Positions 11,122 to 20,138 of a stretch of DNA of 64,000 bases are shown piece by piece. Source of the DNA: Levilactobacillus angrenensis (lineage in GTDB: Bacteria > Bacillota > Bacilli > Lactobacillales > Lactobacillaceae); NCBI RefSeq assembly GCF_003946085.1, contig NZ_RHOB01000013.1:17650-81649 (forward strand), written 5' to 3'. Within the stretch, counting starts at the first letter, position 1. The number at the start of each line of letters is the position of its first letter. The position numbers and the translations under genes were made by a program. The notes beneath the pieces are model-generated. The model had not been told where the DNA came from. It worked only from the letters and a program-made list of their open reading frames with translations, and searched no databases.

Positions 11122-13761
11122 ATGAAAGAGCTTACAAGTAGTCAAATTCGTCAAATGTACCTCGACTTTTTCAAGTCGAAGGGGCACACGATTGAACCAA
11201 GTGCATCCCTGGTCCCTAAGGATGATCCGTCATTACTGTGGATCAACTCCGGGGTTGCCACGATGAAGAAATATTTCTCCGGCCAAGTTGTGCCAGAGAA
11301 TCCGCGGTTAACAAGTTCACAGAAGAGTATTCGGACCAACGATATCGAAAACGTGGGGAAGACCGCACGGCACCACACGCTGTTTGAAATGCTGGGGAAC
11401 TTTTCTGTGGGGGATTACTTCAAGAAAGAAGCCATCACGTGGGCTTGGGAATTATTGACGTCGCCTGACTGGTTTGGCTGGGATCCAGACAAACTGTACA
11501 TGACCGTCTACCCCAAGGACACGGATGCCAAAGCAGACTGGGAAGCTGCTGGTGTGGCGCCTGATCACATCATCCCGGTAGAAGACAACTTCTGGGATAT
11601 TGGTGAAGGTCCTTCTGGTCCCGATTCCGAAATTTTCTACGACCGTGGGGAAGCCTTCAATAACTTAGCTGCCGACGACCCAGAAAATTATCCTGGTGGC
11701 GAAAATGAACGTTACCTGGAAGTTTGGAACATCGTGTTCTCCCAGTTCAACCATGAGCCGGACGGTAGCTACAAGCCACTGCCACGGAAAAACATTGATA
11801 CGGGGATGGGCCTTGAACGGGTCGTTTCCATCTTCCAAAATGCCCGGACGAACTTTGAAACCGACTTGTTCTTGCCAATCATTGAAAAAACGGCAGAACT
11901 CAGCGACGGCAAGAAGTACGGGGCTAACGCCGAAGACGACGTGTCCTTTAAGGTGATTGCCGACCACGCGCGGGCGATTACGTTTGCGATTGGTGACGGG
12001 GCCTTACCTGGAAACGAAGGCCGCGGTTACGTTATCCGGCGCTTGATCCGGCGGGCCATCGTCAATGGCCAAAAGCTGGGCATCCAAGGGGCCTTCTTGG
12101 ACCAATTGGTGCCAGTCGTGGGTAAGATTATGCAATCCTACTACCCAGACGTCTTACAGCAAGCCGATTATATTGCCAAGGTCGTTCGTTCCGAAGAAGA
12201 CCGGTTTGGCGAAACGCTGGATGGTGGGCTGACGTTATTGAACAGCTTGATTGCTGACTTGAAGAAGCAAGGCGGCAGTCAAATCGCTGGTCCAGACGCC
12301 TTCAAGTTGTACGATACGTATGGCTTCCCAGTTGAACTGACTGAAGAATATGCCGATGACCAAAACATCACGGTCGACGTCGACGGTTTCAAAGCCGAAA
12401 TGCAAAAGCAAAAGGACCGGGCCCGGAACGCACGGGGGAAGCAAACAGCCATGGGCTTACAGCATGACCTGTTGATCAACGTCAAGACGCCTAGCAAGTA
12501 CGTGGGTTACACCCAACTGGCAACGACCAGCAAGCTGACGGAATTGGTCGTTGATGATCAATTGGCTGATGAAGCCACGTCTGGTACGGTCGAAGCCATG
12601 TTTGACACCACGCCGTTCTACGCTGAAATGGGTGGCCAGGTCGCTGACAAAGGGGATATCCTGGATGAAGCCGGTCACGTGGTTGCTCACGTGGCAGACG
12701 TCCAACACGCTCCCAACGGCCAAAACCTGCATACGTTAACGGTCGTGGCCCCGTTGAAGAAGGGCGCCACTTACCAACTGAAGGTCGACACGGTCTTCCA
12801 CAGCAAGGTCGAAAAGAACCATACGGCGACCCACTTGCTGGACAAGGCGTTGCGTGAAGTCTTTGGCGAACACACCCAACAAGCCGGCTCATTAGTTGAA
12901 GGCGACTACTTGCGGTTTGACTTCACCCACTTTGGTCAAGTCGACCCCGCTGATTTGGCCAAGGCCGAAGCTATCGTCAACGAGAAAATCTTCGCGGAAC
13001 TTCCCGTCACGACGGTGGAAACGGATATCGAATCCGCTAAGAAGATGGGCGCCATTGCCTTATTTAGCGAAAAGTACGGCAAGGTCGTCCGCGTCGTGAG
13101 TGCTGGCGATTTCGTCACCGAATTCTGTGGAGGGAACCACGTCAAGAACACCAATGAGATTGGCTTGTTCAAGATTACCTCTGAATCCGGGGTCGGTGCC
13201 GGTGTTCGGCGGATCGAAGCCGTCACGTCTGCGGCCGCTTACAAGTACCTGCATGACCATGATGAAATCTTAAGCGCCGTAGCTGGCGATTTAAAGGTCA
13301 CTCAGGTCAATGAAGTTGAACAGAAGGTCCAAGCCTTACAAGTCCAAGTCAAGAGCTTAGAACAGAAGCAAGCCACCTTAGAAGGCAAATTAGCGAGCCA
13401 ACAAGCCAGCGCTGTCTTTGACAACGTGACGACTGCTGGTAGCTATAAGCTGATCAGCGGGACCGTGCAAGTCTCCAAGATGGATCAGCTACGGGCTTTA
13501 GCGGACACTTGGCGTGACCAAGCCCTCTCTGATGTGTTAGTATTAGGAGCTGAGGTCAACGGTAAGGCTAACCTGATCGTCGCGGTTAGTGCCGACAAGC
13601 AAAAGCAAGTCAAGGCGGGCGATTTGATCAAGGCCATTTCACCGAAAATCAACGGTGGTGGTGGCGGTCGGCCAAACCTGGCTCAAGCCGGTGGGAAGAA
13701 CCCAGCGGGCTTGCCAGATGCGATGGCCGCTGCGGCAGAATGGTTATCGGCCCAAAACTAG
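11122..13761 (+). CDS. alaS: Alanyl-tRNA synthetase
   Basis: AlaS charges tRNA-Ala and edits mischarged Ser/Gly. At 879 residues it is full length. The N-terminal class II catalytic domain starts ELTSSQIRQMYLDFFKSKGH. The tRNA-binding middle follows, then the editing domain with zinc motifs HTATHLL and CGGNHV, a coiled-coil (QALQVQVKSLEQKQATLEGK) and the C-Ala domain with NGGGGGRPNLAQAGGK. GGGAGG precedes the ATG. Expression is governed by the T-box leader immediately upstream. ireB, ruvX and yrzB follow as in other Firmicutes. Confidence 0.98.
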   Translation: MKELTSSQIRQMYLDFFKSKGHTIEPSASLVPKDDPSLLWINSGVATMKKYFSGQVVPENPRLTSSQKSIRTNDIENVGKTARHHTLFEMLGNFSVGDYFKKEAITWAWELLTSPDWFGWDPDKLYMTVYPKDTDAKADWEAAGVAPDHIIPVEDNFWDIGEGPSGPDSEIFYDRGEAFNNLAADDPENYPGGENERYLEVWNIVFSQFNHEPDGSYKPLPRKNIDTGMGLERVVSIFQNARTNFETDLFLPIIEKTAELSDGKKYGANAEDDVSFKVIADHARAITFAIGDGALPGNEGRGYVIRRLIRRAIVNGQKLGIQGAFLDQLVPVVGKIMQSYYPDVLQQADYIAKVVRSEEDRFGETLDGGLTLLNSLIADLKKQGGSQIAGPDAFKLYDTYGFPVELTEEYADDQNITVDVDGFKAEMQKQKDRARNARGKQTAMGLQHDLLINVKTPSKYVGYTQLATTSKLTELVVDDQLADEATSGTVEAMFDTTPFYAEMGGQVADKGDILDEAGHVVAHVADVQHAPNGQNLHTLTVVAPLKKGATYQLKVDTVFHSKVEKNHTATHLLDKALREVFGEHTQQAGSLVEGDYLRFDFTHFGQVDPADLAKAEAIVNEKIFAELPVTTVETDIESAKKMGAIALFSEKYGKVVRVVSAGDFVTEFCGGNHVKNTNEIGLFKITSESGVGAGVRRIEAVTSAAAYKYLHDHDEILSAVAGDLKVTQVNEVEQKVQALQVQVKSLEQKQATLEGKLASQQASAVFDNVTTAGSYKLISGTVQVSKMDQLRALADTWRDQALSDVLVLGAEVNGKANLIVAVSADKQKQVKAGDLIKAISPKINGGGGGRPNLAQAGGKNPAGLPDAMAAAAEWLSAQN

Positions 13762-13785
13762 GGTGTTGATCGTGTAACGAGTTAC

Positions 13786-13813
13786 TTGCAACTGCGAGCA
13801 GTTCTGTTACACT
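13786..13813 (+). promoter_or_regulatory. Candidate promoter for ireB-ruvX-yrzB
   Basis: TTGCAA (13786-13791), a 16-nt spacer and TACACT (13808-13813) preceded by TGT, an extended -10. It lies about 215 nt before the ireB start, which leaves a long leader. Confidence 0.5.
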
Positions 13814-13819
13814 GGTAAT

Positions 13820-14026
13820 ATATTTAACTGGGTTAACCTGGTGAGGACAGTTGTCCCATCAGCAATTGAAACTAAAGAATGGCTTAGTGGAGGGGAGCAG
13901 CTCAATTGGGCGGCTCCCTTCGTACCAGTCGTATTACGAATAGATTACATTGTGCTAGTCCGTTGTAGTTTGACCGGTAATCGAGTAAAATTGAGGCTAA
14001 GTGAGGAAGTGCGGGGGTGTTTTATA
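13820..14026 (+). other. Structured untranslated leader before ireB
   Basis: This stretch is in frame with ireB without stops from 13841, but it does not resemble the IreB family, which starts near SSLDKTM. It holds short inverted repeats: GGACA/TGTCC at about 13843-13855 and GGGAGC (13893) with GCTCCC (13913). I see no known riboswitch core and no T-tract. It may be a regulatory leader of unknown type. Confidence 0.45.
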
Positions 14027-14299
14027 GTGAGTTCATTAGACAAAACGATGTATTTTGACTTTGGCGCTAACCAACCAAAGGACGTCCACGATACACTGGT
14101 AACGGTTTATCAGGCACTAGAGGAAAAGGGTTACAACCCAATTAATCAGATTGTCGGTTACCTCCTATCGGGCGATCCTGCATACATTCCGCGGATCAAT
14201 GATGCCCGGAACTTGATTCGTAAACACGAGCGTGACGAGATCATTGAAGAACTCGTGCGGGTTTACTTGAATCAGAATGGACCGGTGAAGCCTTCATGA
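14027..14299 (+). CDS. ireB: IreB-family regulatory phosphoprotein (YrzL/UPF0297)
   Basis: A 90-residue protein with the family core [36 protein letters not shown] and [13 protein letters not shown]. In Enterococcus faecalis IreB is phosphorylated on an N-terminal threonine by the PASTA kinase IreK and lowers cephalosporin resistance. Here a threonine is at position 7 (MSSLDKTM). The start is GTG at 14027 behind GGGGG (14013-14017). A longer reading from 13841 is not supported by homology. The TGA overlaps the ruvX ATG (14296). Confidence 0.93.
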   Translation: MSSLDKTMYFDFGANQPKDVHDTLVTVYQALEEKGYNPINQIVGYLLSGDPAYIPRINDARNLIRKHERDEIIEELVRVYLNQNGPVKPS

Positions 14300-14733
14300 A
14301 ATTAATGGGGTTAGACGTCGGGTCCCGGACCGTGGGCATTGCGATTAGCGACGCCCTCGGGTGGACGGCACAAGGTATCGAGATCATTCCAATCAAAGAA
14401 GAAGAACAAATCTTTGGTTTGGACCGGGTCGCGGAACTGGTGCAGACCCATGAAGTCCAAGGCTTTGTGGTCGGGTTACCCAAGAACATGAACAATTCGT
14501 TAGGACCACGGGCGGCAGCGTCCAAGCACTACGGTGAAATGCTAACGGAGAAGTTCGGCTTGCCCGTCGACTTTGAAGACGAGCGGTTGACAACCGTTGA
14601 GGCGGAGCGTATGTTAGTGGAACAAGCGGATACGTCTCGTCGTAAACGTAAAAAAGTTATTGACAAATTAGCTGCCGGGCTGATTCTCCAGAACTATCTG
14701 GACCGCCACGGCAAGCTGACTAAAGAAAAGTGA
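14296..14733 (+). CDS. ruvX: Putative Holliday junction resolvase / pre-16S rRNA nuclease RuvX (YqgF)
   Basis: An RNase H-fold nuclease of 145 residues needed for final processing of the 16S rRNA 5' end in Escherichia coli. It shows the N-terminal acidic motif [46 protein letters not shown] and the C-terminal [17 protein letters not shown]. The start overlaps the ireB stop and the stop is followed closely by yrzB. This trio is conserved behind alaS across low-GC Gram-positives. Confidence 0.95.
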   Translation: MKLMGLDVGSRTVGIAISDALGWTAQGIEIIPIKEEEQIFGLDRVAELVQTHEVQGFVVGLPKNMNNSLGPRAAASKHYGEMLTEKFGLPVDFEDERLTTVEAERMLVEQADTSRRKRKKVIDKLAAGLILQNYLDRHGKLTKEK

Positions 14734-14741
14734 GGTTTCCC

Positions 14742-15053
14742 ATGAACGAAGACCAAGAACAAATCACATTAGTTGACGAAAATGGTAATGAAGAACTGTA
14801 CGATGTCCTGTTTACCTTTGAATCTGACGATTTTGGTAAGTCATACATCTTGATTTACCCATCCGGCAAGAGCGATGACGAGGAAGTTGATATCCAAGCC
14901 TACGCCTTACCAGAAGACGATGATCCAGCTAACCCATCTGGTGGCGACTTACAATTAATTGAGTCCGACGAAGAATGGGACATGGTTGAATCCGTACTGA
15001 ACACCTTCTTAGCTGACGGGACGATCGATCCTAACGCCGGCAAAAAAGACTAG
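14742..15053 (+). CDS. yrzB: DUF1292 family protein (YrzB)
   Basis: A small acidic cytoplasmic protein of 103 residues and unknown function, recognised by DENGNEELYDVLFTFESDDF, YILIYP and the acidic C-terminal half. Conserved position directly after ruvX supports the call. A GTG at 14730 is in frame, but the ATG at 14742 has the family start (MNEDQEQITLVDENG) and a GAGG spaced 6 nt upstream. Confidence 0.9.
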   Translation: MNEDQEQITLVDENGNEELYDVLFTFESDDFGKSYILIYPSGKSDDEEVDIQAYALPEDDDPANPSGGDLQLIESDEEWDMVESVLNTFLADGTIDPNAGKKD

Positions 15054-15068
15054 TCAGTTTCAACGCGG

Positions 15069-15093
15069 GGACGGAAGAAATTCCGTCCTTTTT
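15069..15093 (+). terminator. Terminator after yrzB
   Basis: GGACGGAA (15069-15076) and TTCCGTCC (15081-15088) form a perfect 8-bp stem with a 4-nt loop, followed by TTTTT. Confidence 0.93.
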
Positions 15094-15144
15094 GCTACGA
15101 CAAAATTTTGGTGGTACAACCTGGTTCTTTCTGATGATATTAGC

Positions 15145-15370
15145 GTGTGTCTGTTTTTCACTAGCGGCTGTGACATGGACCATTCCAGATGCCTGCGGCT
15201 ACCAGGGTCAATCAAACAGACGGTTTCGACGCCTCATTTTGAACAACCATTCACGTCTTGAAGTGGCCTCATAGACGACATGTACGTCAACAGAAAACAG
15301 GTTTGTCCCCTGACAGCCGCAGGCATCTGGTTTGCGTAATATCGCTGCTAACAGCAAACAGTAAGACAGT
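15145..15370. repeat. Long imperfect palindrome between yrzB and zapA
   Basis: CCAGATGCCTGCGGCT (15185-15200) recurs as its exact complement at 15315-15330. Similarity continues outward (CTGTTT...TAGC.GC on both arms) and inward (CAGGG/CCCTG), so the arms are roughly 55 nt around a 110-nt centre. The GCCTGCGGCTACCAGGG piece resembles GCCTGCGTCAGCCAGGG of the repeat family at 23.0 and 55.2 kb. No gene is visible here. The zapA promoter was not identified. Confidence 0.8.
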
Positions 15371-15509
15371 AACTAGGACCAACGTACTGGCAAAAAGCAA
15401 GTTTCAGGCGGAACTGACAATCTTACTAGCAATTTAAGCGGCAAAACGTGCGGCCGCCTACCATTTAATGGTAAAATAAGGCGTTGTGCCAAACAGGGGG
15501 AATTTTAAA

Positions 15510-15776
15510 ATGACTGAAGAAACACACCGCTTTAAAGCCGTTATCGCGGGTAAGAGTTACACGATCGTCGGCCAAGCAACGGATGAACACATGCGTGCAG
15601 TGACCGAGGTGTTGAACCAACAGTTCTCACAACTCAAGGAACTGTCACCCAATATCAGCAAGGAAGACGCCGCCATCCTCATGGCATTCAACGCCGTTTC
15701 GGACCAATTGAAGATGGCCGCGGCCAATGACCACGACGCTGATACCCAACCGGATTCGACGGAAACGGGGGAATAG
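15510..15776 (+). CDS. zapA: Cell division protein ZapA
   Basis: ZapA binds FtsZ and promotes bundling at the Z-ring. The 88-residue protein has the family features HRFKAVIAGKSYTIVGQATD, EHMRAVTEVLNQQFSQL and AAILMAFNAVSDQL, with an acidic tail. The start is ATG 15510, 9 nt after AGGGGG; the frame upstream of it is not conserved. cvpA begins 1 nt after its stop and mutS2 follows, the common zapA-cvpA-mutS2 order. Confidence 0.92.
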   Translation: MTEETHRFKAVIAGKSYTIVGQATDEHMRAVTEVLNQQFSQLKELSPNISKEDAAILMAFNAVSDQLKMAAANDHDADTQPDSTETGE

Positions 15777-15777
15777 T

Positions 15778-16317
15778 TTGGTTTTAAGCTTAATTATTCT
15801 GGCCGTTTTGATTTTTGGCTTTCGGCGGGGATATCGTCGCGGGCTGGTCTTGCAGATTTTAAACACGATTGGCTACATCGTCGTGTGGATTGCCGCGCGC
15901 ATCGGGGCCAAGCCGTTAGCGAGTGGGATTGGCCAATTTGTCGGCAACCTTTCGCTCAATAGCTCCGTCAGTGCCGTCACGGCTGGTGAGAGCAGTAGCT
16001 TTTTTCTAAACGGGTTGGCGTTTTCGGCAATCCTCACGGTGGGCTTTTTCATCGTGCACCGGCTCGCTTACAGCCTGAACAAGGTCACCTGGCTGCCAGT
16101 GATCCATCAAGTGAATTCGCTGGCTGGGGGCCTGATCAATCTGGCCATCCGTTATGTGGTTATTTTTTTAACATTAAATTTATTGATTCTGGTCCCCATT
16201 TCGGGATTTCAGAGCAGTTATCAAGCGTCACCAGTGGCTCAGTGGATCGTGAAGCAAACGCCGATTCTGTCCAAACGAGTCTTTAGCTGGTGGCTAACGG
16301 AACACGCATCGAACTAA
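15778..16317 (+). CDS. CvpA family membrane protein
   Basis: A 179-residue integral membrane protein of the CvpA (colicin V production) family. It has four predicted membrane segments and the N-terminal signature LIILAVLIFGFRRGYRRGLV. The start is TTG at 15778, 6 nt after GGGGG in the end of zapA. An upstream in-frame ATG lies inside zapA and is unlikely to be used. The exact role in Gram-positives is unsettled; it is often linked to envelope integrity. It probably forms one transcript with zapA and mutS2. Confidence 0.88.
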   Translation: MVLSLIILAVLIFGFRRGYRRGLVLQILNTIGYIVVWIAARIGAKPLASGIGQFVGNLSLNSSVSAVTAGESSSFFLNGLAFSAILTVGFFIVHRLAYSLNKVTWLPVIHQVNSLAGGLINLAIRYVVIFLTLNLLILVPISGFQSSYQASPVAQWIVKQTPILSKRVFSWWLTEHASN

Positions 16318-16338
16318 GCAATTCGGGAGGAGACTCGA

Positions 16339-18702
16339 ATGAATTCAAAAACTTTAAATATTATGGAGTACGACCGCATCAAGCAGGCCTTGCGCGGCTA
16401 TTTGGTCTCCGCAGCTGGTCAGCATGAACTGGCCAATTTAGCGCCCACGGCCGATGCCAAGCAACTCCAAATCTGGTTGGATGAAACCAGAGATGGCGCG
16501 GATATTTACCGCCTAGAAAGCGGGATTCCACTGCCTAAGTTGGACGATATTCGGCCACATTTACACCGGTTGGCCATGGAGGCCGCCTTAAACGGGCTTG
16601 AGCTGGCGCAAATCAGTCGCGTGCTGTGGACCACGGGTTCCGTCGCTAAATTTTTCCGCGACCTGGCCGAAAAAGAAGTCGCACTGCGGCGATTAGACCG
16701 CGAAGTCAAGGAACTGGTGACCTTACCCGACGTGACGCGCCGGTTGCGGGTCTCACTGGAAGGCGACGGCCGGTTAACGGATGAAGCCTCACCCGCCTTG
16801 AAACAGATTCGCCAGCACATCACCCAAACGGAAGCCGCTATTCGGACGTCGATGGATCAATACACACGGGGCAAGGATGCCAAATACCTGAGTGAGACCA
16901 TCGTCACGATTCGCGATGACCGCTACGTGATTCCGGTCCGCGCCGAATACAAGCAACGCTTCGGCGGCATTGTCCACGACCAAAGCGCCAGTGGGCAAAC
17001 GCTGTTCATTGAACCGCAAGCTGTCGTTGGGTTGAACAACCGCTTGCGGCAAAATCAAATCGACGAACGCCATGAAGAACAACGCATTTTGGCAGAGCTG
17101 ACGGCATTGTTGGCACCGTATCAAGATGAGATTCTGCGGAACTCAGAAATTCTGGGGCATTTTGACTTCATCAACGCCAAGGCCAAGTACGCCCACGCGT
17201 TGAAAGCTACGGAACCGAAACTGTCATTAGATGACCAGGTCAATCTCCGCCAAGCACGGCACCCGTTGATCGACCAGAAGAAGGTCGTCGCCAACGATAT
17301 TACGATTGGCAAGGATTATAAAGCCATCATCGTGACCGGGCCGAACACCGGTGGGAAAACCATTACCTTGAAGACGTTGGCCTTGGTTCAACTGATGGGG
17401 CAATCCGGTCTGTTCATTCCTGCCAATGAAAACAGTGTGATTGGTGTCTTCCACGATATCTTTGCGGATATTGGGGATGAACAATCCATTGAACAGAGCC
17501 TGAGTACCTTCTCCGGGCACATGGAAAATATCGTGGCTATTTTAAAGCAAGCGGATGAACACAGTTTGATCGTGGTCGATGAACTGGGTGCCGGGACCGA
17601 TCCCCAAGAAGGGGCGGCACTGGCCATTGCCATTTTGGATGAAATCGGCACGCTGGGCAGTTATGTCATGGCGTCGACCCACTATCCGGAATTAAAGGCT
17701 TACGGCTACAATCGACCGGATACCATTAACGCCAGCATGGAGTTCAACGGTGAGACCTTACAGCCGACCTATCACCTGTTGATTGGGATCCCTGGGCGAA
17801 GTAATGCGTTAGACATTGCGGCGCGGCTAGGGATGCCATCGCAGGTCGTGGATGCGGCGCGTGGGTTGACCGATCAAGACAGTCAAGACTTGAATGCCAT
17901 GATTTCTGATTTGACCGAGCAGAAACGCCGGGTCGATCAGGATGCCGAAAACTTGCGGACGCAGCTGGCTGAAGCCGACGAGGTTCACGACCAGTTGCAA
18001 AAGCAATTTGACGCTTACCAACATCAAAAGGATCAATTGATGTTGGATGCCAAACGAGAAGCCAACCGCCTGGTCGATGAGTCGCGCAAGCGGGCCAACC
18101 AAATCATCTCTGACCTGCGGAAGAAGCAGTTAGCGGCCGGCAAGAGTGTTGTTAAGGAAGACGAGTTGATTGCGGCACAAGGCGCTTTGAACGCCTTACA
18201 ACAGGATACCAAGTTGAAGAAAAACCGGGTACTGCGCCGGGAGAAGGCCAAGTTGGACTTCCACAAGGGCGACAGCGTGTTGGTCAAGTCCTATGGTCAA
18301 ATCGGGGTCTTGATGCAGCAGTTGGATGACAGTCATTGGGAAGTGCAATTGGGTATCTTGAAGATGAAGATTGCCAACAACGACTTGGAAAAGGCCAAGG
18401 ACCCAGCCAAGTCAGCCAAGCAACCGCGAGCCAGTGTTAAGCGTAGCGGCTCCAGTGGGATGTCACCGACCCTCGACTTGCGGGGCCACCGCTACGAAGA
18501 GGCCATGGCTGAGGTGGATCGCTACATTGATTCTGCCTTACTAGCCGGTTACCCGTCCGTGACGATTATCCACGGGAAAGGGACGGGGGCCTTGCGTAAA
18601 GGCGTTACGGAATACCTGAAGCGCAACAACCGAATCAAGAGCTTCGGCTTCTCGCCAGCCAATGCCGGTGGGGATGGCTCAACGGTGGTGCGGTTTAAGT
18701 AA
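16339..18702 (+). CDS. mutS2: Endonuclease MutS2 (Smr domain)
   Basis: A MutS homologue lacking the mismatch-recognition domain. Known roles are suppression of recombination and rescue of collided ribosomes. The 787 residues contain the MutS core, Walker A in VTGPNTGGKTITLKT (about residue 335), Walker B VVDELGAGTDPQEG and THYPELKAYGY. A long coiled-coil (about 520-630) and a C-terminal Smr nuclease domain with LDLRGHRYEEA and IIHGKGTGALRKGV complete it. GGGAGG precedes the ATG. It follows cvpA by 21 bp. Confidence 0.97.
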   Translation: MNSKTLNIMEYDRIKQALRGYLVSAAGQHELANLAPTADAKQLQIWLDETRDGADIYRLESGIPLPKLDDIRPHLHRLAMEAALNGLELAQISRVLWTTGSVAKFFRDLAEKEVALRRLDREVKELVTLPDVTRRLRVSLEGDGRLTDEASPALKQIRQHITQTEAAIRTSMDQYTRGKDAKYLSETIVTIRDDRYVIPVRAEYKQRFGGIVHDQSASGQTLFIEPQAVVGLNNRLRQNQIDERHEEQRILAELTALLAPYQDEILRNSEILGHFDFINAKAKYAHALKATEPKLSLDDQVNLRQARHPLIDQKKVVANDITIGKDYKAIIVTGPNTGGKTITLKTLALVQLMGQSGLFIPANENSVIGVFHDIFADIGDEQSIEQSLSTFSGHMENIVAILKQADEHSLIVVDELGAGTDPQEGAALAIAILDEIGTLGSYVMASTHYPELKAYGYNRPDTINASMEFNGETLQPTYHLLIGIPGRSNALDIAARLGMPSQVVDAARGLTDQDSQDLNAMISDLTEQKRRVDQDAENLRTQLAEADEVHDQLQKQFDAYQHQKDQLMLDAKREANRLVDESRKRANQIISDLRKKQLAAGKSVVKEDELIAAQGALNALQQDTKLKKNRVLRREKAKLDFHKGDSVLVKSYGQIGVLMQQLDDSHWEVQLGILKMKIANNDLEKAKDPAKSAKQPRASVKRSGSSGMSPTLDLRGHRYEEAMAEVDRYIDSALLAGYPSVTIIHGKGTGALRKGVTEYLKRNNRIKSFGFSPANAGGDGSTVVRFK

Positions 18703-18706
18703 CTAA

Positions 18707-18955
18707 AAGTTGAAAGATGAAAATCAGCCTATCGCCGTTAATGCTCGCCAGTTAACTGCCTATTGCCACACTCTTTTTCAGCGGTCCATATTTGGCGGGC
18801 TCTCGGCTACAAAAGTGCGTACCAGTAACAAGCGGCCTAGCCCCAGGTAGCGGCTGTTTTGGCAACTAGTCTTTGGCTGACGCAGGCCCTGGTTTCACTA
18901 GTTCTGGTGCACGTTTCGGCTATGAGGCCAGAGACGTGATCTTCAGGTACTAATA
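18707..18955 (-). repeat. Intergenic repeat copy in reverse orientation
   Basis: This fills the mutS2-trxA gap. Its left end, GTTGAAAGATGAAAATCAGC (18708-18727), is the complement of the right terminus of the element at 22941-23217. Reading the minus strand gives CACCAGAACTAGTGAAACC, AGGGCCTGCGTCAGCC, AAAGACTAGTTGCC, CTACCTGGGGCTA and TTGTAGCCGAGAG. This is the same order as in the 55.2-55.45 kb copy. The far end is decayed (GATCTTCAGG). Confidence 0.85.
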
Positions 18956-18957
18956 AA

Positions 18958-18987
18958 TTGTAAGCAATTTAGTTGTGATTTTAGAAT
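18958..18987 (+). promoter_or_regulatory. Possible trxA promoter
   Basis: TTGTAA (18958-18963), an 18-nt spacer and TAGAAT (18982-18987), in AT-rich sequence directly before trxA. Confidence 0.45.
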
Positions 18988-19039
18988 ATTCTGTTAGACT
19001 TAGAAATATAGTTGATAATTTGAGAGGGAGGCAATATGT

Positions 19040-19357
19040 ATGGCAGTAGTAGAAACAACTGATAAGACCTTTGAACAAGATACGTCAAAGGGCGTCACTC
19101 TGACTGATTTTTGGGCAACTTGGTGTGGTCCTTGCCGGATGCAATCACCAGTCGTTGAACAACTCTCTGATGAGATGGACAACGTCACCTTCAACAAGAT
19201 GGACGTTGACGCTAACCCGAACACGCCCCAATCCTTTGGCATCATGAGCATCCCTACCTTGTTAGTCAAGAAGGATGGCCAAGTGGTCGACTCCATCGTG
19301 GGTTACCACTCCAAAGACCAATTGAAAAAGATCTTAGACCAATACGTTGAAGCCTAA
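19040..19357 (+). CDS. trxA: Thioredoxin
   Basis: Small thiol-disulfide oxidoreductase, 105 residues, with the active site WCGPC (residues 28-32) in DFWATWCGPCR and the cis-proline motif SIPTLLV. A GGGAGG ribosome binding site is present. It sits after mutS2 as in many lactobacilli and is transcribed toward yslB, sharing a terminator. Confidence 0.97.
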   Translation: MAVVETTDKTFEQDTSKGVTLTDFWATWCGPCRMQSPVVEQLSDEMDNVTFNKMDVDANPNTPQSFGIMSIPTLLVKKDGQVVDSIVGYHSKDQLKKILDQYVEA

Positions 19358-19365
19358 CGAAACGT

Positions 19366-19407
19366 CAAAAAACGGTTGTCACATTTTTTGTGACAGCCGT
19401 TTTTTTA
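19366..19407. terminator. Bidirectional terminator between trxA and yslB
   Basis: AAAAAACGGTTGTCACA (19367-19383) pairs with TGTGACAGCCGTTTTTTT (19389-19406). A-tract and T-tract on either side suit both converging genes. Confidence 0.93.
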
Positions 19408-19437
19408 ATTTTAGGGCTATGAAAATAATGTTATCAA

Positions 19438-19965
19438 CTATTCAACGTCCGGCGTATCCGGGCGGACGATAGTCAAAGGTTCTGGCGCGTCGTAGTCGGG
19501 GATGACATCATCGGGATCCGTGTAAACGTCAAAGGTGACAGTGGTTGCCTGGAGTTTGCGGGGGGAATCCACCAGTTCAGCTTCGGCTTCGACGCCGAGT
19601 TGTTGGGCCATCATTTCGGCCAAGAAACCGGCCTCTAGGGTAAAGTCATCTTCACCGGCAACTTGTTTGCGTAGCTTAACGGGCGTGCCGCTTAACTGCC
19701 AGCGCGTCATTTGGGCGGTCTGCTTGACCAGGGTCAGCGTGCCAAAGCCGGCTTGGGCAAAGAAGGCAGCGGCATCTTTGGGGTTGCCCAAAGGAAAACG
19801 CCGGGCCAGCGATTTGCCAGCCCAGTAGCTGATTGCGCCTTGGTCGTCACCCAGTAATTCGGGGAGTAAGGCTTCACGAATCAACATTTGCGGGAAATTA
19901 GCGGCTCCGTCGGCATCGGCCATGACGGTTTGATATAAGTTTTTCACGATGGTTGGCTCCTTCAT
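19438..19965 (-). CDS. YslB family protein (DUF2507)
   Basis: A 175-residue cytoplasmic protein matching the YslB/DUF2507 type, distantly related to 4-vinyl-reductase-like folds; function unknown. Supporting stretches are EALLPELLGDD, ISYWAGKSLARRFPL and DFTLEAGFLAEMMAQQLG. An acidic tail ends the protein. In Bacillus yslB lies beside racE (murI); here it is also next to murI but on the opposite strand. A GGAG ribosome binding site precedes the ATG. Confidence 0.8.
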   Translation of the reverse strand: MKEPTIVKNLYQTVMADADGAANFPQMLIREALLPELLGDDQGAISYWAGKSLARRFPLGNPKDAAAFFAQAGFGTLTLVKQTAQMTRWQLSGTPVKLRKQVAGEDDFTLEAGFLAEMMAQQLGVEAEAELVDSPRKLQATTVTFDVYTDPDDVIPDYDAPEPLTIVRPDTPDVE

Positions 19966-20074
19966 TCCGTTTCAGTTCTGTGACCATTATACCGTAGTTC
20001 CTTGACAAATATGACAATCTGATAAATTTTAGGCATTTTTTATGACGAACCTGCCATATTGACTAGCATGAAAC

Positions 20075-20103
20075 TTGAAACCGGTTCATAAAAAGGCGAT
20101 AAT
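20075..20103 (+). promoter_or_regulatory. Promoter for murI operon
   Basis: TTGAAA (20075-20080), 17 nt, GATAAT (20098-20103), 35 nt before the murI start. Confidence 0.65.
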
Positions 20104-20138
20104 GGAGATTCAAGAACATCGAGAAGGAGCGTTGATTC

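Noticed and set aside
13970..13991. TTGACC and TAAAAT as an ireB promoter
   Set aside because: The spacer is only 10 nt, too short for sigma-A.
13841..14026. In-frame 62-codon N-terminal extension of ireB
   Set aside because: It does not resemble any IreB N-terminus, lacks a ribosome binding site, and the GTG at 14027 fits family length and spacing.
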